A stretch of DNA of 64,000 bases from Dyella_B jejuensis (GTDB taxonomy: Bacteria; Pseudomonadota; Gammaproteobacteria; Xanthomonadales; Rhodanobacteraceae). Each line of letters begins with the position of its first letter. Positions within the stretch are counted from its first letter, which is position 1. Made by a program: the position numbers and the translations under genes. The notes under the pieces were generated by a model. It did not search any database. It was not told where the DNA came from and was given only the letters and a program-made list of their open reading frames with translations. This document shows, in pieces, positions 18,879-27,290 of the stretch. Where the stretch lies: positions 77,733 through 141,732 of the forward strand of contig NZ_JADIKJ010000013.1 in assembly GCF_044904675.1 (NCBI RefSeq), written 5' to 3'.

Positions 18879-20276
18879 TCAAAGCAAGCGGTTGAGCAGC
18901 CGATCCAGCCGCACGCGGCTGAGGCGCCGCAATAGGGTCCGCACCTCGCCGGGGTAGTGCCGGGGATTGTCCAGCGCGCGGTAGTCGTCCAGTCGCCTGG
19001 CATGACGGCGCAGCATCTGCCATTCCGCTTCATGCCGCGCCGTAAGCTGGCAGGCCGGATCACGCAGCAGCAACCCGTTCTCCAGATCCAGTGCCCAGGC
19101 GCGTGGGTTGAAGTTATTGCCGGTGATGACGGCGACCTCGTCATCGACCAGCAAGCCTTTTACGTGATAGCTGTTGTCGCCGTCGCGCCATAGCCACAGG
19201 TTGAGCTGGCCGCGCGCGATGTGCGCCCGATGATTGCGCGCGAATCGTCGCAGATTGCTTTCGTAAAGGTACGGCAGCAGGCCGATCTTGCGAAAAGGCT
19301 CATGTGGCGGGATGTAGAAATCGTTGGCAGCCTTGTCGCCCACCATGATGTCAATCACACAGCCGCGGCGCAGCAACTGGCCCAGCACCGCACGAACGGG
19401 CCTGGGCAGGTTGAAGTACGGGGTGAAAAGCACCACGCGGCGGCGCGCACCTCGCAGCAGCGTCAGCAGCGTCTCGTTCAACGGGTTGGCGTTGCGCCCA
19501 AAACCGATCAGCGGCGTTATCGCCACTTGCCCTGTCGGCACGGTTTCATGCGGCGCGTCGTACCGCGCATCCTGTAACTGGCGGCGCAGCTGGCGGATCG
19601 CATTCTGCAGATCGCGCGTCGCGAGCAAGGGCCGCTGGTCGAGGCGACTGACCGCTTCGTTACCGCGAAGATGACGATGCGCGAAGCCGGCCATGCTGTC
19701 CGCAAGCCCCGCATGCCGAATCAGATGATAGCGATCGAGCCGGTAGCGGCCATGCCGAGCCAGATACACATCGTTGAGGCTGGCGCCGCTGTACAGCACC
19801 TTGTCATCGATGATGAAGCCTTTCACGTGCAGCACGCCGAACAGTTCGCGGTTCTGCACCGGCACGCCGTAGATCGCCACGCCATCGCCGAATCGCTGGG
19901 CGTAGTCGCGATACAACGCTGCATTGCCCTCGCTCGCCAGCTTGCCGATCAAGCCCCGCCTGGCGCGATGCCAGTCGACATAGACCTCCACTTCCATGGC
20001 GGGATGCCGCCGGCGCGCGGCGTATAGTGCATCGAGCACCTCGCGGCCGGCGTCGTCGTCCTGCAGGTACAGCGCGACCAGGATGATTCGCTGCGTAGCC
20101 TGGGCAATCAATGCCAGCAGGGCCTGCCGAAAGGCGGCGGGGTCGCCCAGCACCTGCACGTCATCGGGAGCAACCGCGAACGCCGGCAAGCCCTCTGCCT
20201 GCATCAGGGAGGAGCGGCCCCGCGACAGCAAGCGCCGAACGAGACGATGGGACAACGGTGGCCGGCGGGGATTCAT
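18879..20276 (-). CDS. pssA: PssA-like phosphatidylserine synthase (phospholipase D family)
   Basis: 465 residues, near the 451 of E. coli PssA, which joins serine to CDP-diacylglycerol to make phosphatidylserine. Two HKD-type motifs are present: HVKGFIIDDKVLYSGAS in the first half and HVKGLLVDDEVAVITGNN in the second. ATG 20276 (MNPRRPPLS) is chosen because upstream codons overlap the MarR gene and do not look like protein. No membrane segment is seen, as expected for this peripheral enzyme. A cardiolipin synthase-like role is the alternative. Confidence 0.85.
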   Translation of the reverse strand: MNPRRPPLSHRLVRRLLSRGRSSLMQAEGLPAFAVAPDDVQVLGDPAAFRQALLALIAQATQRIILVALYLQDDDAGREVLDALYAARRRHPAMEVEVYVDWHRARRGLIGKLASEGNAALYRDYAQRFGDGVAIYGVPVQNRELFGVLHVKGFIIDDKVLYSGASLNDVYLARHGRYRLDRYHLIRHAGLADSMAGFAHRHLRGNEAVSRLDQRPLLATRDLQNAIRQLRRQLQDARYDAPHETVPTGQVAITPLIGFGRNANPLNETLLTLLRGARRRVVLFTPYFNLPRPVRAVLGQLLRRGCVIDIMVGDKAANDFYIPPHEPFRKIGLLPYLYESNLRRFARNHRAHIARGQLNLWLWRDGDNSYHVKGLLVDDEVAVITGNNFNPRAWALDLENGLLLRDPACQLTARHEAEWQMLRRHARRLDDYRALDNPRHYPGEVRTLLRRLSRVRLDRLLNRLL

Positions 20277-20335
20277 GGCGCCATGGTAGCGGGTCAGCCC
20301 AGGCGGCCGGATCGCAGCCATCGGCCAGCCATCGC

Positions 20336-20839
20336 CTACGATTCGCCCATGATGCCCTTGAGTGACTTCTTGAGCAGGCGCACCAGTTCCGGCAGTTCGC
20401 CCGATTCGAATGTCCGCACCTGCTCGTCCAGCAGTCCCGCCATCGTGGGCAAGGCGCGGCGCAGCAGATGCATGCCTGCGTCGCTCAGGCCAACCATGAT
20501 CTTGCGCCGATCGGCCTTGTCGTAACCACGGATGACCAGTTTCCTGTCGCACAGGAAATGGACCAGTCGTTTCGTGTTGCTGGACGACTCCCCGGTGATT
20601 TCGCACAGGCTGGTAGTTGGCAGCATATAGCCGTCGGCACCATACAGCGCGACCAGGATGCTGTATTCCGGATAAGTGATATCCCATACCTTCAGCATGC
20701 CCCCGGCCATGATCCTTCCGCGCAGGTGAACTTGCGCAACCATGCGGGCAACCGTCATCCACTCGACCGGCAGTTCGGGGTGCATGCGCCGCAGATTGGC
20801 AATGCTCTTCTCGATAACGCTAAAAACGTTCGATGACAT
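20336..20839 (-). CDS. MarR-family transcription regulator
   Basis: 167 residues with a winged helix: ITYPEYSILVALYGADGYM, then LCEITGESSSNTKRLVHFLCDRKLVIR as the recognition helix, and YDKADRRKIMVGLSDAG as the wing. The ligand is unknown. It is 59 bases upstream of pssA on the same strand and divergent from the leu operon leader. It could act on either side, but the leu operon already has its own attenuator. Confidence 0.85.
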   Translation of the reverse strand: MSSNVFSVIEKSIANLRRMHPELPVEWMTVARMVAQVHLRGRIMAGGMLKVWDITYPEYSILVALYGADGYMLPTTSLCEITGESSSNTKRLVHFLCDRKLVIRGYDKADRRKIMVGLSDAGMHLLRRALPTMAGLLDEQVRTFESGELPELVRLLKKSLKGIMGES

Positions 20840-21069
20840 GAATGAGGCAGAAGGGTTGGCTCTCGATCATCTTCGTAGCCAGGCAAGTGATTCGTCAGTC
20901 TCTGATTGATGCGAATGCGTGTGGGCTTACACCGTGATGCGCCGCGAGCCGATTCAATTCGTGGACCTTTTTCCTGGATTTGTGATCGTCGACACGCTAG
21001 GAGTGCTCGGGCAATCCGCGAGGCTTTTGGTTTCGAATGAAACAATAGCTAGAAAACATCGATATAAAT

Positions 21070-21085
21070 GGACGTCCATCCGTCC
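21070..21085. promoter_or_regulatory. Tandem 8-base boxes upstream of the leu operon
   Basis: GGACGTCC (21070-21077) is followed directly by ATCCGTCC (21078-21085). The first box sits inside the 12-base palindrome ATGGACGTCCAT. The arrangement matches the pair upstream of tyrB (16975-16990). It is the only conserved-looking element in the 330-base gene-free stretch between the MarR gene and the leader peptide; the rest of that stretch turns AT-rich after about 21040. Confidence 0.35.
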
Positions 21086-21090
21086 ATTTC

Positions 21091-21161
21091 TTGCCAAATC
21101 GTCGATTCGGAAAAATTCTCATAATAAAAAGATTGACAGTTTGTAAGTGCGTGCCTTAGGG
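21091..21161 (+). promoter_or_regulatory. Candidate promoter region of the leu-ilv operon
   Basis: This is the most AT-rich stretch nearby. CATAAT (21120-21125) fits a -10 box but has no good -35 at the right distance. TTGACA (21133-21138) is a perfect -35, yet at 17 bases it meets only TTAGGG (21156-21161). The AGGG there also fits as the ribosome binding site of the leader peptide, eight bases before its ATG. The exact start of transcription cannot be fixed. Confidence 0.3.
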
Positions 21162-21169
21162 TCGACGAC

Positions 21170-21307
21170 ATGCCGCAACGCAACAGCCACCGCTACGTGA
21201 CCCGCGCGATTCGTCCACCGACGCTCGCGGACATGCTGCCGGTTGTCGGCCTCCTTCTTCTTTCCCTTGTACTCGTACTCCTCATTACCAACGGAGGTGC
21301 GGGCTGA
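21170..21307 (+). CDS. Leader peptide of the branched-chain amino acid operon
   Basis: 45 codons from ATG 21170 to TGA 21305-21307. The N-terminal part is basic; residues 25-40 read VVGLLLLSLVLVLLIT, with eight Leu, four Val and one Ile among 16 codons. The operon behind it makes exactly these three amino acids. This is the form expected for ribosome-mediated attenuation: a shortage of charged Leu, Val or Ile tRNA stalls the ribosome here. AGGG lies eight bases before the start. Its amino acid content, position and the terminator behind it all agree. Confidence 0.88.
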   Translation: MPQRNSHRYVTRAIRPPTLADMLPVVGLLLLSLVLVLLITNGGAG

Positions 21308-21384
21308 GGGCGCGTGTCAAGGTAAAGCAAAACTGACCTGATACCCCGAAGAACCCCGCACCCGACCAGGATGCGGGGTTTTTT
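21296..21384 (+). terminator. Attenuator: terminator and competing antiterminator
   Basis: The terminator stem pairs CCCCGCA (21354-21360) with TGCGGGG (21372-21378), followed by six T (21379-21384). GGTGCGGG (21296-21303), at the end of the leader peptide, is perfectly complementary to CCCGCACC (21355-21362), which includes most of the terminator's left arm. A ribosome stalled at the Leu/Val codons leaves 21296-21303 free to block the terminator. A ribosome reaching the stop codon at 21305 covers it and lets the terminator form. leuA begins 36 bases after the T-run. Confidence 0.85.
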
Positions 21385-21419
21385 GTTGCCCCTCGGCACC
21401 GCCCAAAACGGAGCCAGGC

Positions 21420-23072
21420 ATGACCCCCCAAGCAGCAGCATCGAACGGCACCGACGAAGGTGGCGAAAGCGCCGAAGATCGCGTTCGCATCTTCGATACC
21501 ACCTTGCGCGACGGCGAGCAGGCGCCCGGTTTTTCCATGGATCGGCGCGCCAAATTGTGCATGGCACAAGCGCTGGAGGCGCTCGGGGTAGACATCCTTG
21601 AGGCCGGCTTCCCGCAGGCTTCGCCGGATGATTTCGCCGCCGTCGACGACATCGCGCGCGCGCTGCGCAGTACCACGGTATGCGCATTGGCGCGATGCCA
21701 GAGCGGCGACATCGATACCGCCGCGCGCGCGTTGCAGCACGCACGACGGTCGCGCATCCACCTGTTCCTCTCCACCAGCCCGTTGCATCGCGAGCACAAG
21801 CTCGGCATGAGCAAGAACCAGGTGCTGGAAACGGCCATCGCTTCCATCGAACATGCGCGCAAGCACTGCGACGACGTGGAGTTTTCCGCCGAGGATGCGC
21901 TGCGTACCGAACCGGAATTCCTGGCCGACATCTTCAGCGCCGCCATCGCCGCTGGCGCCAGCACCCTCAACGCGCCCGATACCGTGGGCTACACCACGCC
22001 AGCCGAAATGGTCGAACTGTTCGCGTATCTGCGCAGCCACGTGCGCGATGCCCATAAGGCGGTGTTTTCCGCGCACTGCCACGATGATCTGGGCATGGCC
22101 GTCGCCAACAGCCTGGCTGCGGTGAGCGCCGGCGCGCGCCAGGTGGAATGCACCATCAACGGCATCGGTGAGCGCGCCGGCAACGCCGCGCTGGAAGAGA
22201 TCGTGATGGCGCTGAAAGTGCGTGCGCCGCACTTCGGCCTGCATACCCGGATCGACACACGCAAGCTCTATCCGACCTCGCGTCTGCTGACCCAGGTGAC
22301 CGGCCAGGCCTTGCCGCGTAACAAGGCCGTGGTCGGCGAAAACGCCTTCGCGCATGAATCGGGCATCCACCAGCACGGCATGCTCAAGCATCGCGGCACT
22401 TACGAAATCATGCGGCCACAGGATGTCGGCATCGCCGAGACCACGCTGGTGCTGGGCAAGCATTCCGGCCGCCACGCATTGCGCCAGCGCCTGGAGGCAC
22501 TCGGCCATCGCTTCGACGACAACGCCATGGATAGCCTCTTCAAGCGCTTCAAGATCCTCGCCGACCGCAAGCGCGAAATTCGCGACGAAGACCTCGAAGC
22601 CCTGGCCCTGGGCCAGGATCCGGATGCCACCGGTCCGTGGCACCTGACCCAGCTCAACACCAGTTCGCACCTGGGCAGCAGCGCATCGGCGACCGTGAAG
22701 CTGAGCCATGAGGACGGCCGCCAGATCGGCGAAGCGGCGATCGGCGACGGCCCGGTGGACGCGGTATTGCGGGCGATCGAACGCGCCACCGGTACCGACA
22801 TGGTGCTGACCCGCTTCCAGGTTCGCGCGATGAGCGAAGGCGGCGATGCGCAAGGCCATGCGCAGCTCACCGCGCGCCACGCCCAGCGCGACTGGAACGG
22901 CACCAGCGTGAGCACCGACATCATCGAAGCCACCGCACACGCCGCGCTGGCCATCGTCAATCGCATCGAGCGCCAGCTTTCCCAGGATCCGCCGCTTGCA
23001 GCCTACGGCCAGGGAGTGCCGCTTTCCGAGCGACGCGCGAAGGGATGCGCGCAACAGGAGACGTCCGCATGA
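21420..23072 (+). CDS. leuA: 2-isopropylmalate synthase
   Basis: Condenses acetyl-CoA with 2-oxoisovalerate, the first step of leucine synthesis. 550 residues. The TIM-barrel domain starts with RIFDTTLRDGEQAPG (metal-binding Asp) and includes SAHCHDDLGMAVANS and NGIGERAGNA. The C-terminal LeuA allosteric domain (about 390-520) is where leucine binds for feedback inhibition in the family. The ATG has GGAG seven bases upstream. First structural gene of the ten-gene operon; its stop overlaps ilvE by ATGA. Confidence 0.97.
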   Translation: MTPQAAASNGTDEGGESAEDRVRIFDTTLRDGEQAPGFSMDRRAKLCMAQALEALGVDILEAGFPQASPDDFAAVDDIARALRSTTVCALARCQSGDIDTAARALQHARRSRIHLFLSTSPLHREHKLGMSKNQVLETAIASIEHARKHCDDVEFSAEDALRTEPEFLADIFSAAIAAGASTLNAPDTVGYTTPAEMVELFAYLRSHVRDAHKAVFSAHCHDDLGMAVANSLAAVSAGARQVECTINGIGERAGNAALEEIVMALKVRAPHFGLHTRIDTRKLYPTSRLLTQVTGQALPRNKAVVGENAFAHESGIHQHGMLKHRGTYEIMRPQDVGIAETTLVLGKHSGRHALRQRLEALGHRFDDNAMDSLFKRFKILADRKREIRDEDLEALALGQDPDATGPWHLTQLNTSSHLGSSASATVKLSHEDGRQIGEAAIGDGPVDAVLRAIERATGTDMVLTRFQVRAMSEGGDAQGHAQLTARHAQRDWNGTSVSTDIIEATAHAALAIVNRIERQLSQDPPLAAYGQGVPLSERRAKGCAQQETSA

Positions 23073-24043
23073 ATACGCCCTTCCTTTGGCACAACGGCCA
23101 CATCAAGCCGTGGGCCGAGGCCACCGTGCACGTCAGCACGCATGCGCTGCACTACGGCTCGTCCGTGTTCGAGGGAGAGCGCGTGTACGCCACGCCGGAG
23201 GGGCCGGCGTATTTCCGCCTCGCCGACCATACGCGACGCCTGTTCGAGTCGGCGCGCGTGTATGAGATCCAGATCGGCTACAGCGAACAGGAAATCGATG
23301 AAGCTTGCCTGGAGGTGATCCGCGCCAACCGGCTGGCATCGGCCTATGTGCGGCCAATCGTGTTTCGCGGCGCCGGCGGGCTCGGCGTTCTCCCCAGGGA
23401 CGGCGCGCCCGTCGACGTCGCGATCATGGCCTTGCAATGGGGCGCCTACCTTGGCGATGCCGCCGAAGTGGGAGCGGACGTATGCGTGTCCTCCTGGCAT
23501 CGTCCCGCGCCGAACACGATCCCGAGCTGGGCCAAGGCCGGCGGCAATTACCTCAGCAGCCAGCTGATCGGGCTGGAAGCACGCCGCGGCGGCTACGACG
23601 AAGGCATCGCACTGGGACCTAACGGCCTGCTCAGCGAAGGCGCGGGCGAGAACCTGTTTCTGGTCAGGCGCGGCCGATTGCTTACGCCGCCGTCGAGCGC
23701 CGGCATCCTGGCCGGCATCACGCGCGATTCGGTTGTCACGCTCGCCCACGACCTGGGTATCGCGGTGGAGGAGCGCGACCTGCCGCGCGAAGCGCTGTAC
23801 GCCGCCGACGAAGTATTCATGACCGGCACCGCCGCGGAAATCACGCCGGTGCGTTCGGTCGATCGCAAACAGGTCGGCAACGGCGCGCCCGGTCCGATCA
23901 CGCGCGCGCTGCGCGATGCCTTCTTCGGCCTGTTCGACGGCCGCACGCCGGATCGCTACGGCTGGCTTACCCATGTCCCCGCTGCGGCCGCGCAAGGCCG
24001 CGCTTTCCCTCACCCACAGCCCGCGCTGGAGATCACGGCATGA
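23069..24043 (+). CDS. ilvE: Branched-chain amino acid aminotransferase
   Basis: A fold-type IV PLP enzyme performing the last transamination for Leu, Ile and Val. 324 residues from ATG 23069, which overlaps the leuA stop and has AGGAG upstream. Visible are SSVFEGERVYATPEGPAYF, the PLP-lysine segment SWAKAGGNYLSSQL, GPNGLLSEGAGENLF and FMTGTAAEITPV. The next start, leuC, overlaps its stop by ATGA. Placing ilvE between leuA and leuC is unusual compared with enteric operons. Confidence 0.96.
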   Translation: MNTPFLWHNGHIKPWAEATVHVSTHALHYGSSVFEGERVYATPEGPAYFRLADHTRRLFESARVYEIQIGYSEQEIDEACLEVIRANRLASAYVRPIVFRGAGGLGVLPRDGAPVDVAIMALQWGAYLGDAAEVGADVCVSSWHRPAPNTIPSWAKAGGNYLSSQLIGLEARRGGYDEGIALGPNGLLSEGAGENLFLVRRGRLLTPPSSAGILAGITRDSVVTLAHDLGIAVEERDLPREALYAADEVFMTGTAAEITPVRSVDRKQVGNGAPGPITRALRDAFFGLFDGRTPDRYGWLTHVPAAAAQGRAFPHPQPALEITA

Positions 24044-25452
24044 GCCCGCAGACATTGTTCGAGAAAATCTGGAATGCCCATGTGGTCGCGCCCGAAACGG
24101 CTGACACACCCTCGGTGATGTACATCGATCTGCACCTGGTACACGAAGTCACCTCGCCGCAGGCTTTCAGCGAACTGCGCGCGCGCGGCCTGGGGCTGCG
24201 CCGTGCCGATCGCACGCTGGCCACGCTCGATCACTCCACCCCGACCCTGCCACCGCGAGCCAGCGGCGAGCGTCCTTACGCGAACGCCGAAGCCAAGGCC
24301 CAGGTGGCGCAGCTGGAAGCGAACTGTCGCGAATTCGGCGTCGACCTGTACGGTTGGGACAGCCGCGACCGCGGCATCGTGCACGTGATCGGCCCGGAAC
24401 TGGGCGCCACCCAGCCCGGCATGACCATCGTCTGCGGCGACAGCCACACCTCCACCCATGGCGCGTTCGGCGCGCTGGCGTTCGGCATCGGCACCACCGA
24501 AGTCGGCCACGTGATGGCAACGCAGTGCCTGCTGCAACGCAAGCCGAAGACGTTTGCGATCCATGTCGACGGCAAGCTGCCGCGCGGGGTGGGTGCAAAA
24601 GACTTGATCCTGCACATCATCGGCGAGATCGGCGTGGACGGCGGCACCGGCCACGTCCTCGAGTACCGCGGCCAAGCCATCGAAGCGATGTCGATGGAAG
24701 AGCGCATGACGGTGTGCAACATGTCGATCGAAGCCGGCGCGCGCGCCGGCCTGATCGCACCGGACGAAACCACGTTCGCCTGGCTGCGGGGACGTCCGCG
24801 CGTACCGCAAGGCACCGCGTGGGAAGCCGCCGTGCAGCGTTGGCGCGGCCTGCGCAGCGACGAAGGCGCCGTCTACGACCGCGAAGTGCGCATCGACGCC
24901 AGCCAGGTGCGTCCTACCGTCACCTATGGCACGCATCCGGGCATGGCGATCGCGCTGGACCAGCCGGTGCCCGCCGCGCGCAACCCGCAGGAGCAACGCG
25001 CGCTCGACTACATGCAAGGCAGGCCGAACCAGCCGATGCAAGGCACCGCGGTGGACGTTGTATTCATCGGCAGCTGCACCAACTCGCGCCTGTCGGATCT
25101 GCGCGAAGCCGCACACGTGTTGCGCGGCAGGCGCGTTGCCGACGGCGTGCGCATGCTGGTGGTACCCGGCTCCGAAGCGGTGCGCCGCGATGCGGAGCAC
25201 GAAGGCCTGCACGAGGTATTCCTTGCCGCCGGTGCGGAATGGCGGGTGCCGGGATGCTCGATGTGCATCGGCATGAACGGCGATATCGCCCAGCCGGGCC
25301 AGCTGGTGGTGAGCACGTCCAACCGCAATTTCGAGGGCCGCCAGGGCAAGGGCGCACGCACCGTGCTTGCCAGCCCGGCCACCGCCGCTGCGTCCGCGAT
25401 CGCCGGCGCGATTGCCGATCCGCGCGAATACCTGACGGAGGTAGCGGCATGA
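24040..25452 (+). CDS. leuC: 3-isopropylmalate dehydratase large subunit
   Basis: With LeuD it isomerises 2- to 3-isopropylmalate. 470 residues. Cluster cysteines are in GSCTNSRLSDL and CSMCIGMNGD, and the substrate loop GDSHTSTHGAFGALAFGIG is intact. The start overlaps the ilvE stop (ATGA). The C-terminus NRNFEGRQGKGARTVLASPATAA is complete. The stop overlaps the start of a 53-residue frame that separates it from leuD. Confidence 0.97.
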   Translation: MSPQTLFEKIWNAHVVAPETADTPSVMYIDLHLVHEVTSPQAFSELRARGLGLRRADRTLATLDHSTPTLPPRASGERPYANAEAKAQVAQLEANCREFGVDLYGWDSRDRGIVHVIGPELGATQPGMTIVCGDSHTSTHGAFGALAFGIGTTEVGHVMATQCLLQRKPKTFAIHVDGKLPRGVGAKDLILHIIGEIGVDGGTGHVLEYRGQAIEAMSMEERMTVCNMSIEAGARAGLIAPDETTFAWLRGRPRVPQGTAWEAAVQRWRGLRSDEGAVYDREVRIDASQVRPTVTYGTHPGMAIALDQPVPAARNPQEQRALDYMQGRPNQPMQGTAVDVVFIGSCTNSRLSDLREAAHVLRGRRVADGVRMLVVPGSEAVRRDAEHEGLHEVFLAAGAEWRVPGCSMCIGMNGDIAQPGQLVVSTSNRNFEGRQGKGARTVLASPATAAASAIAGAIADPREYLTEVAA

Positions 25453-25610
25453 GCGCCACCCAACCGCGCGATCAGTTCTCTCTTCCCTTCGAAGCGAGGG
25501 TCAAGGCGAGCGGCCAAGCTTGCCCGGCGCTGCCAGCGAAGCGCTCCCCCGCCGTGCAATCCTCTCTCCATGGGGAAGAGGAAGTCCGTTCACCTGGAGT
25601 CCTCGCATGA
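25449..25610 (+). CDS. Small frame of unknown function between leuC and leuD
   Basis: 53 codons from ATG 25449, overlapping the leuC stop as ATGA, to a TGA at 25608-25610 that overlaps the leuD start as ATGA. The protein begins MSATQPRDQFSLPFEARVKA and matches no family I recognise. In most genomes leuC and leuD are adjacent, so this 154-base spacer is extra. Its pyrimidine/purine-rich arms (CTCTCTCCATGGGGAAGAG near 25563) resemble an intergenic repeat. It may be a repeat insertion kept in frame so that translation passes through, rather than a functional protein. Confidence 0.4.
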   Translation: MSATQPRDQFSLPFEARVKASGQACPALPAKRSPAVQSSLHGEEEVRSPGVLA

Positions 25611-26191
25611 AACCCATCCATCGCATCCACTCGCGCACCGCGGTGCTGTCCGATGAAAACATCGATACCGATCGCATCATCCCCGCGCGCTTCCTCACTA
25701 CCACCGAACGCAGCGACCTGGGCAAGCATTGCTTCCAGGATTGGCGCTACACCCACGATGGCGGCGACAACCCGGATTTTCCGCTCAACCAGCCCGCCGC
25801 GCGCGGCTGCGCGATCCTCGTCGCCGGCCGCAACTTCGGCTGCGGCTCATCGCGCGAACATGCGCCCTGGGCGTTGCTCGACTACGGCATCCAGGCCGTA
25901 CTGTGCAGCGAGATCGCCGACATCTTCCGCGGCAACGCACTGAAAAACGGCCTGCTCGCGATCGTGCTGGAACAGGCGGAGCATCGCTGGCTGCTGCAAA
26001 ACCCCGGCATCGAGCTGTCCATCGACGTGCGCGAACAAACCATCCGGCTGCCGGACGGCGGGTACATCCGCTTCCAGCTCGAACCGTTCGCACGGCATTG
26101 CCTGCTCAACGGCGTCGACCAGCTCGGCTTCCTGCTGCAGCACGCCGCGGCCATCACCCATTACGAACACGATCAGGAGAAGGCGGCATGA
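25607..26191 (+). CDS. leuD: 3-isopropylmalate dehydratase small subunit
   Basis: Small subunit of isopropylmalate isomerase. 194 residues from ATG 25607 (MKPIHRIHSRTA), with GGAG about eight bases upstream. It shows DTDRIIPARFLTT and the aconitase swivel-domain motif GCGSSREHAPWAL. The frame continues upstream, but that part is the unrelated spacer. The stop overlaps the leuB start by ATGA. Confidence 0.96.
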   Translation: MKPIHRIHSRTAVLSDENIDTDRIIPARFLTTTERSDLGKHCFQDWRYTHDGGDNPDFPLNQPAARGCAILVAGRNFGCGSSREHAPWALLDYGIQAVLCSEIADIFRGNALKNGLLAIVLEQAEHRWLLQNPGIELSIDVREQTIRLPDGGYIRFQLEPFARHCLLNGVDQLGFLLQHAAAITHYEHDQEKAA

Positions 26192-27279
26192 AAGCGCGCA
26201 TCGTTACCCTGCCCGGCGACGGCGTAGGTCCCGAGGTCATCGACGCGGCGGTCGCCGTGCTGGAAGCCGTTGCCGAACGCAGCGGCCACACCTTCGCATT
26301 CGAAACCCATGCCATTGGCGGTTGCGCGATCGACGCCACCGGCGAGCCGCTGCCCGCCGCCACATTGCAGGCCTGCAAGCACGCCGACGCGGTGCTGCTG
26401 GGCGCGGTCGGCGGGCCGAAGTGGTCCGACCCGCAGGCCAAGGTGCGCCCCGAACAGGGCCTGCTGGCATTGCGTGCCGCCTTGGGCGTGTTCGCCAACC
26501 TGCGCCCGTTGCAGGTGCACCCGGCGCTGGCTTCGCTGTCGCCGCTGAAGAACGAGAAGCTCAAGCACGTCGACGTGCTGTTCGTGCGCGAATTGACCGG
26601 CGGCGCGTATTTCGGCGCCAAGACGCGCACGGTCGACACCGCCACCGACGAATGCAAATACACCGTGGCCGAGGTCGAGCGCGTCGCGCGCCGCGCCTTT
26701 GAACTGGCGCGCGAACGCCGCCAGCACGTCACCTCGGTGGACAAGGCCAACGTGCTGGAAACCTCGCGCCTGTGGCGCAGCACGGTGACGCGCATTGCCG
26801 CGGACTACCCGGACGTGAAGCTGGAACACCAGCTGGTCGATTCGATGGCGATGCTGCTGCTGACCCAGCCGGCACGCTACGACGTGATCGTCACGGAAAA
26901 CCTGTTCGGCGACATCCTCACCGACGAAGCCGCCGCGCTGGCCGGCTCGCTGGGCCTGCTGCCATCCGCATCGCTGGGCGAAGGCAAGGCCGGCCTGTAC
27001 GAGCCGATCCATGGTTCGGCGCCGGATATCGCCGGCCAGAATGTCGCCAATCCGCTGGGCGCGATCTTGTCGGCGGCATTGCTGTTGCGTCATTCGCTGG
27101 GACTGGACATCGAAGCGACCACCATCGAAGCCGCCGTGAACCATGTATTGAGCAACGGCCCGCACAGCCGCGATATCGGCGGCAAGGCTCATACCAGCGA
27201 GATCCGCGATGCGGTGATCGCCGCACTCGACGACGTTGCCACGCCAGCCTTTCTGTGCGGCCTGCGTGCGTGCGGTTGA
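26188..27279 (+). CDS. leuB: 3-isopropylmalate dehydrogenase
   Basis: NAD-dependent oxidative decarboxylation giving 2-oxoisocaproate. 363 residues. It begins with IVTLPGDGVGPEV and contains FVRELTGGAYFGAK, the VDKANVLETSRLW substrate region, TENLFGDILTDEAA and the NAD loop EPIHGSAPDIAG. The ATG overlaps the leuD stop, and AGGAGAAGG precedes it. The next gene, ilvD, begins 11 bases after the stop. Confidence 0.97.
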   Translation: MKARIVTLPGDGVGPEVIDAAVAVLEAVAERSGHTFAFETHAIGGCAIDATGEPLPAATLQACKHADAVLLGAVGGPKWSDPQAKVRPEQGLLALRAALGVFANLRPLQVHPALASLSPLKNEKLKHVDVLFVRELTGGAYFGAKTRTVDTATDECKYTVAEVERVARRAFELARERRQHVTSVDKANVLETSRLWRSTVTRIAADYPDVKLEHQLVDSMAMLLLTQPARYDVIVTENLFGDILTDEAAALAGSLGLLPSASLGEGKAGLYEPIHGSAPDIAGQNVANPLGAILSAALLLRHSLGLDIEATTIEAAVNHVLSNGPHSRDIGGKAHTSEIRDAVIAALDDVATPAFLCGLRACG

Positions 27280-27290
27280 GCGCAGATCCC

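Noticed and set aside
21285..23054. A 589-codon open frame antisense to leuA
   Set aside because: It mirrors leuA codon periodicity and covers the attenuator region; no protein family is visible.
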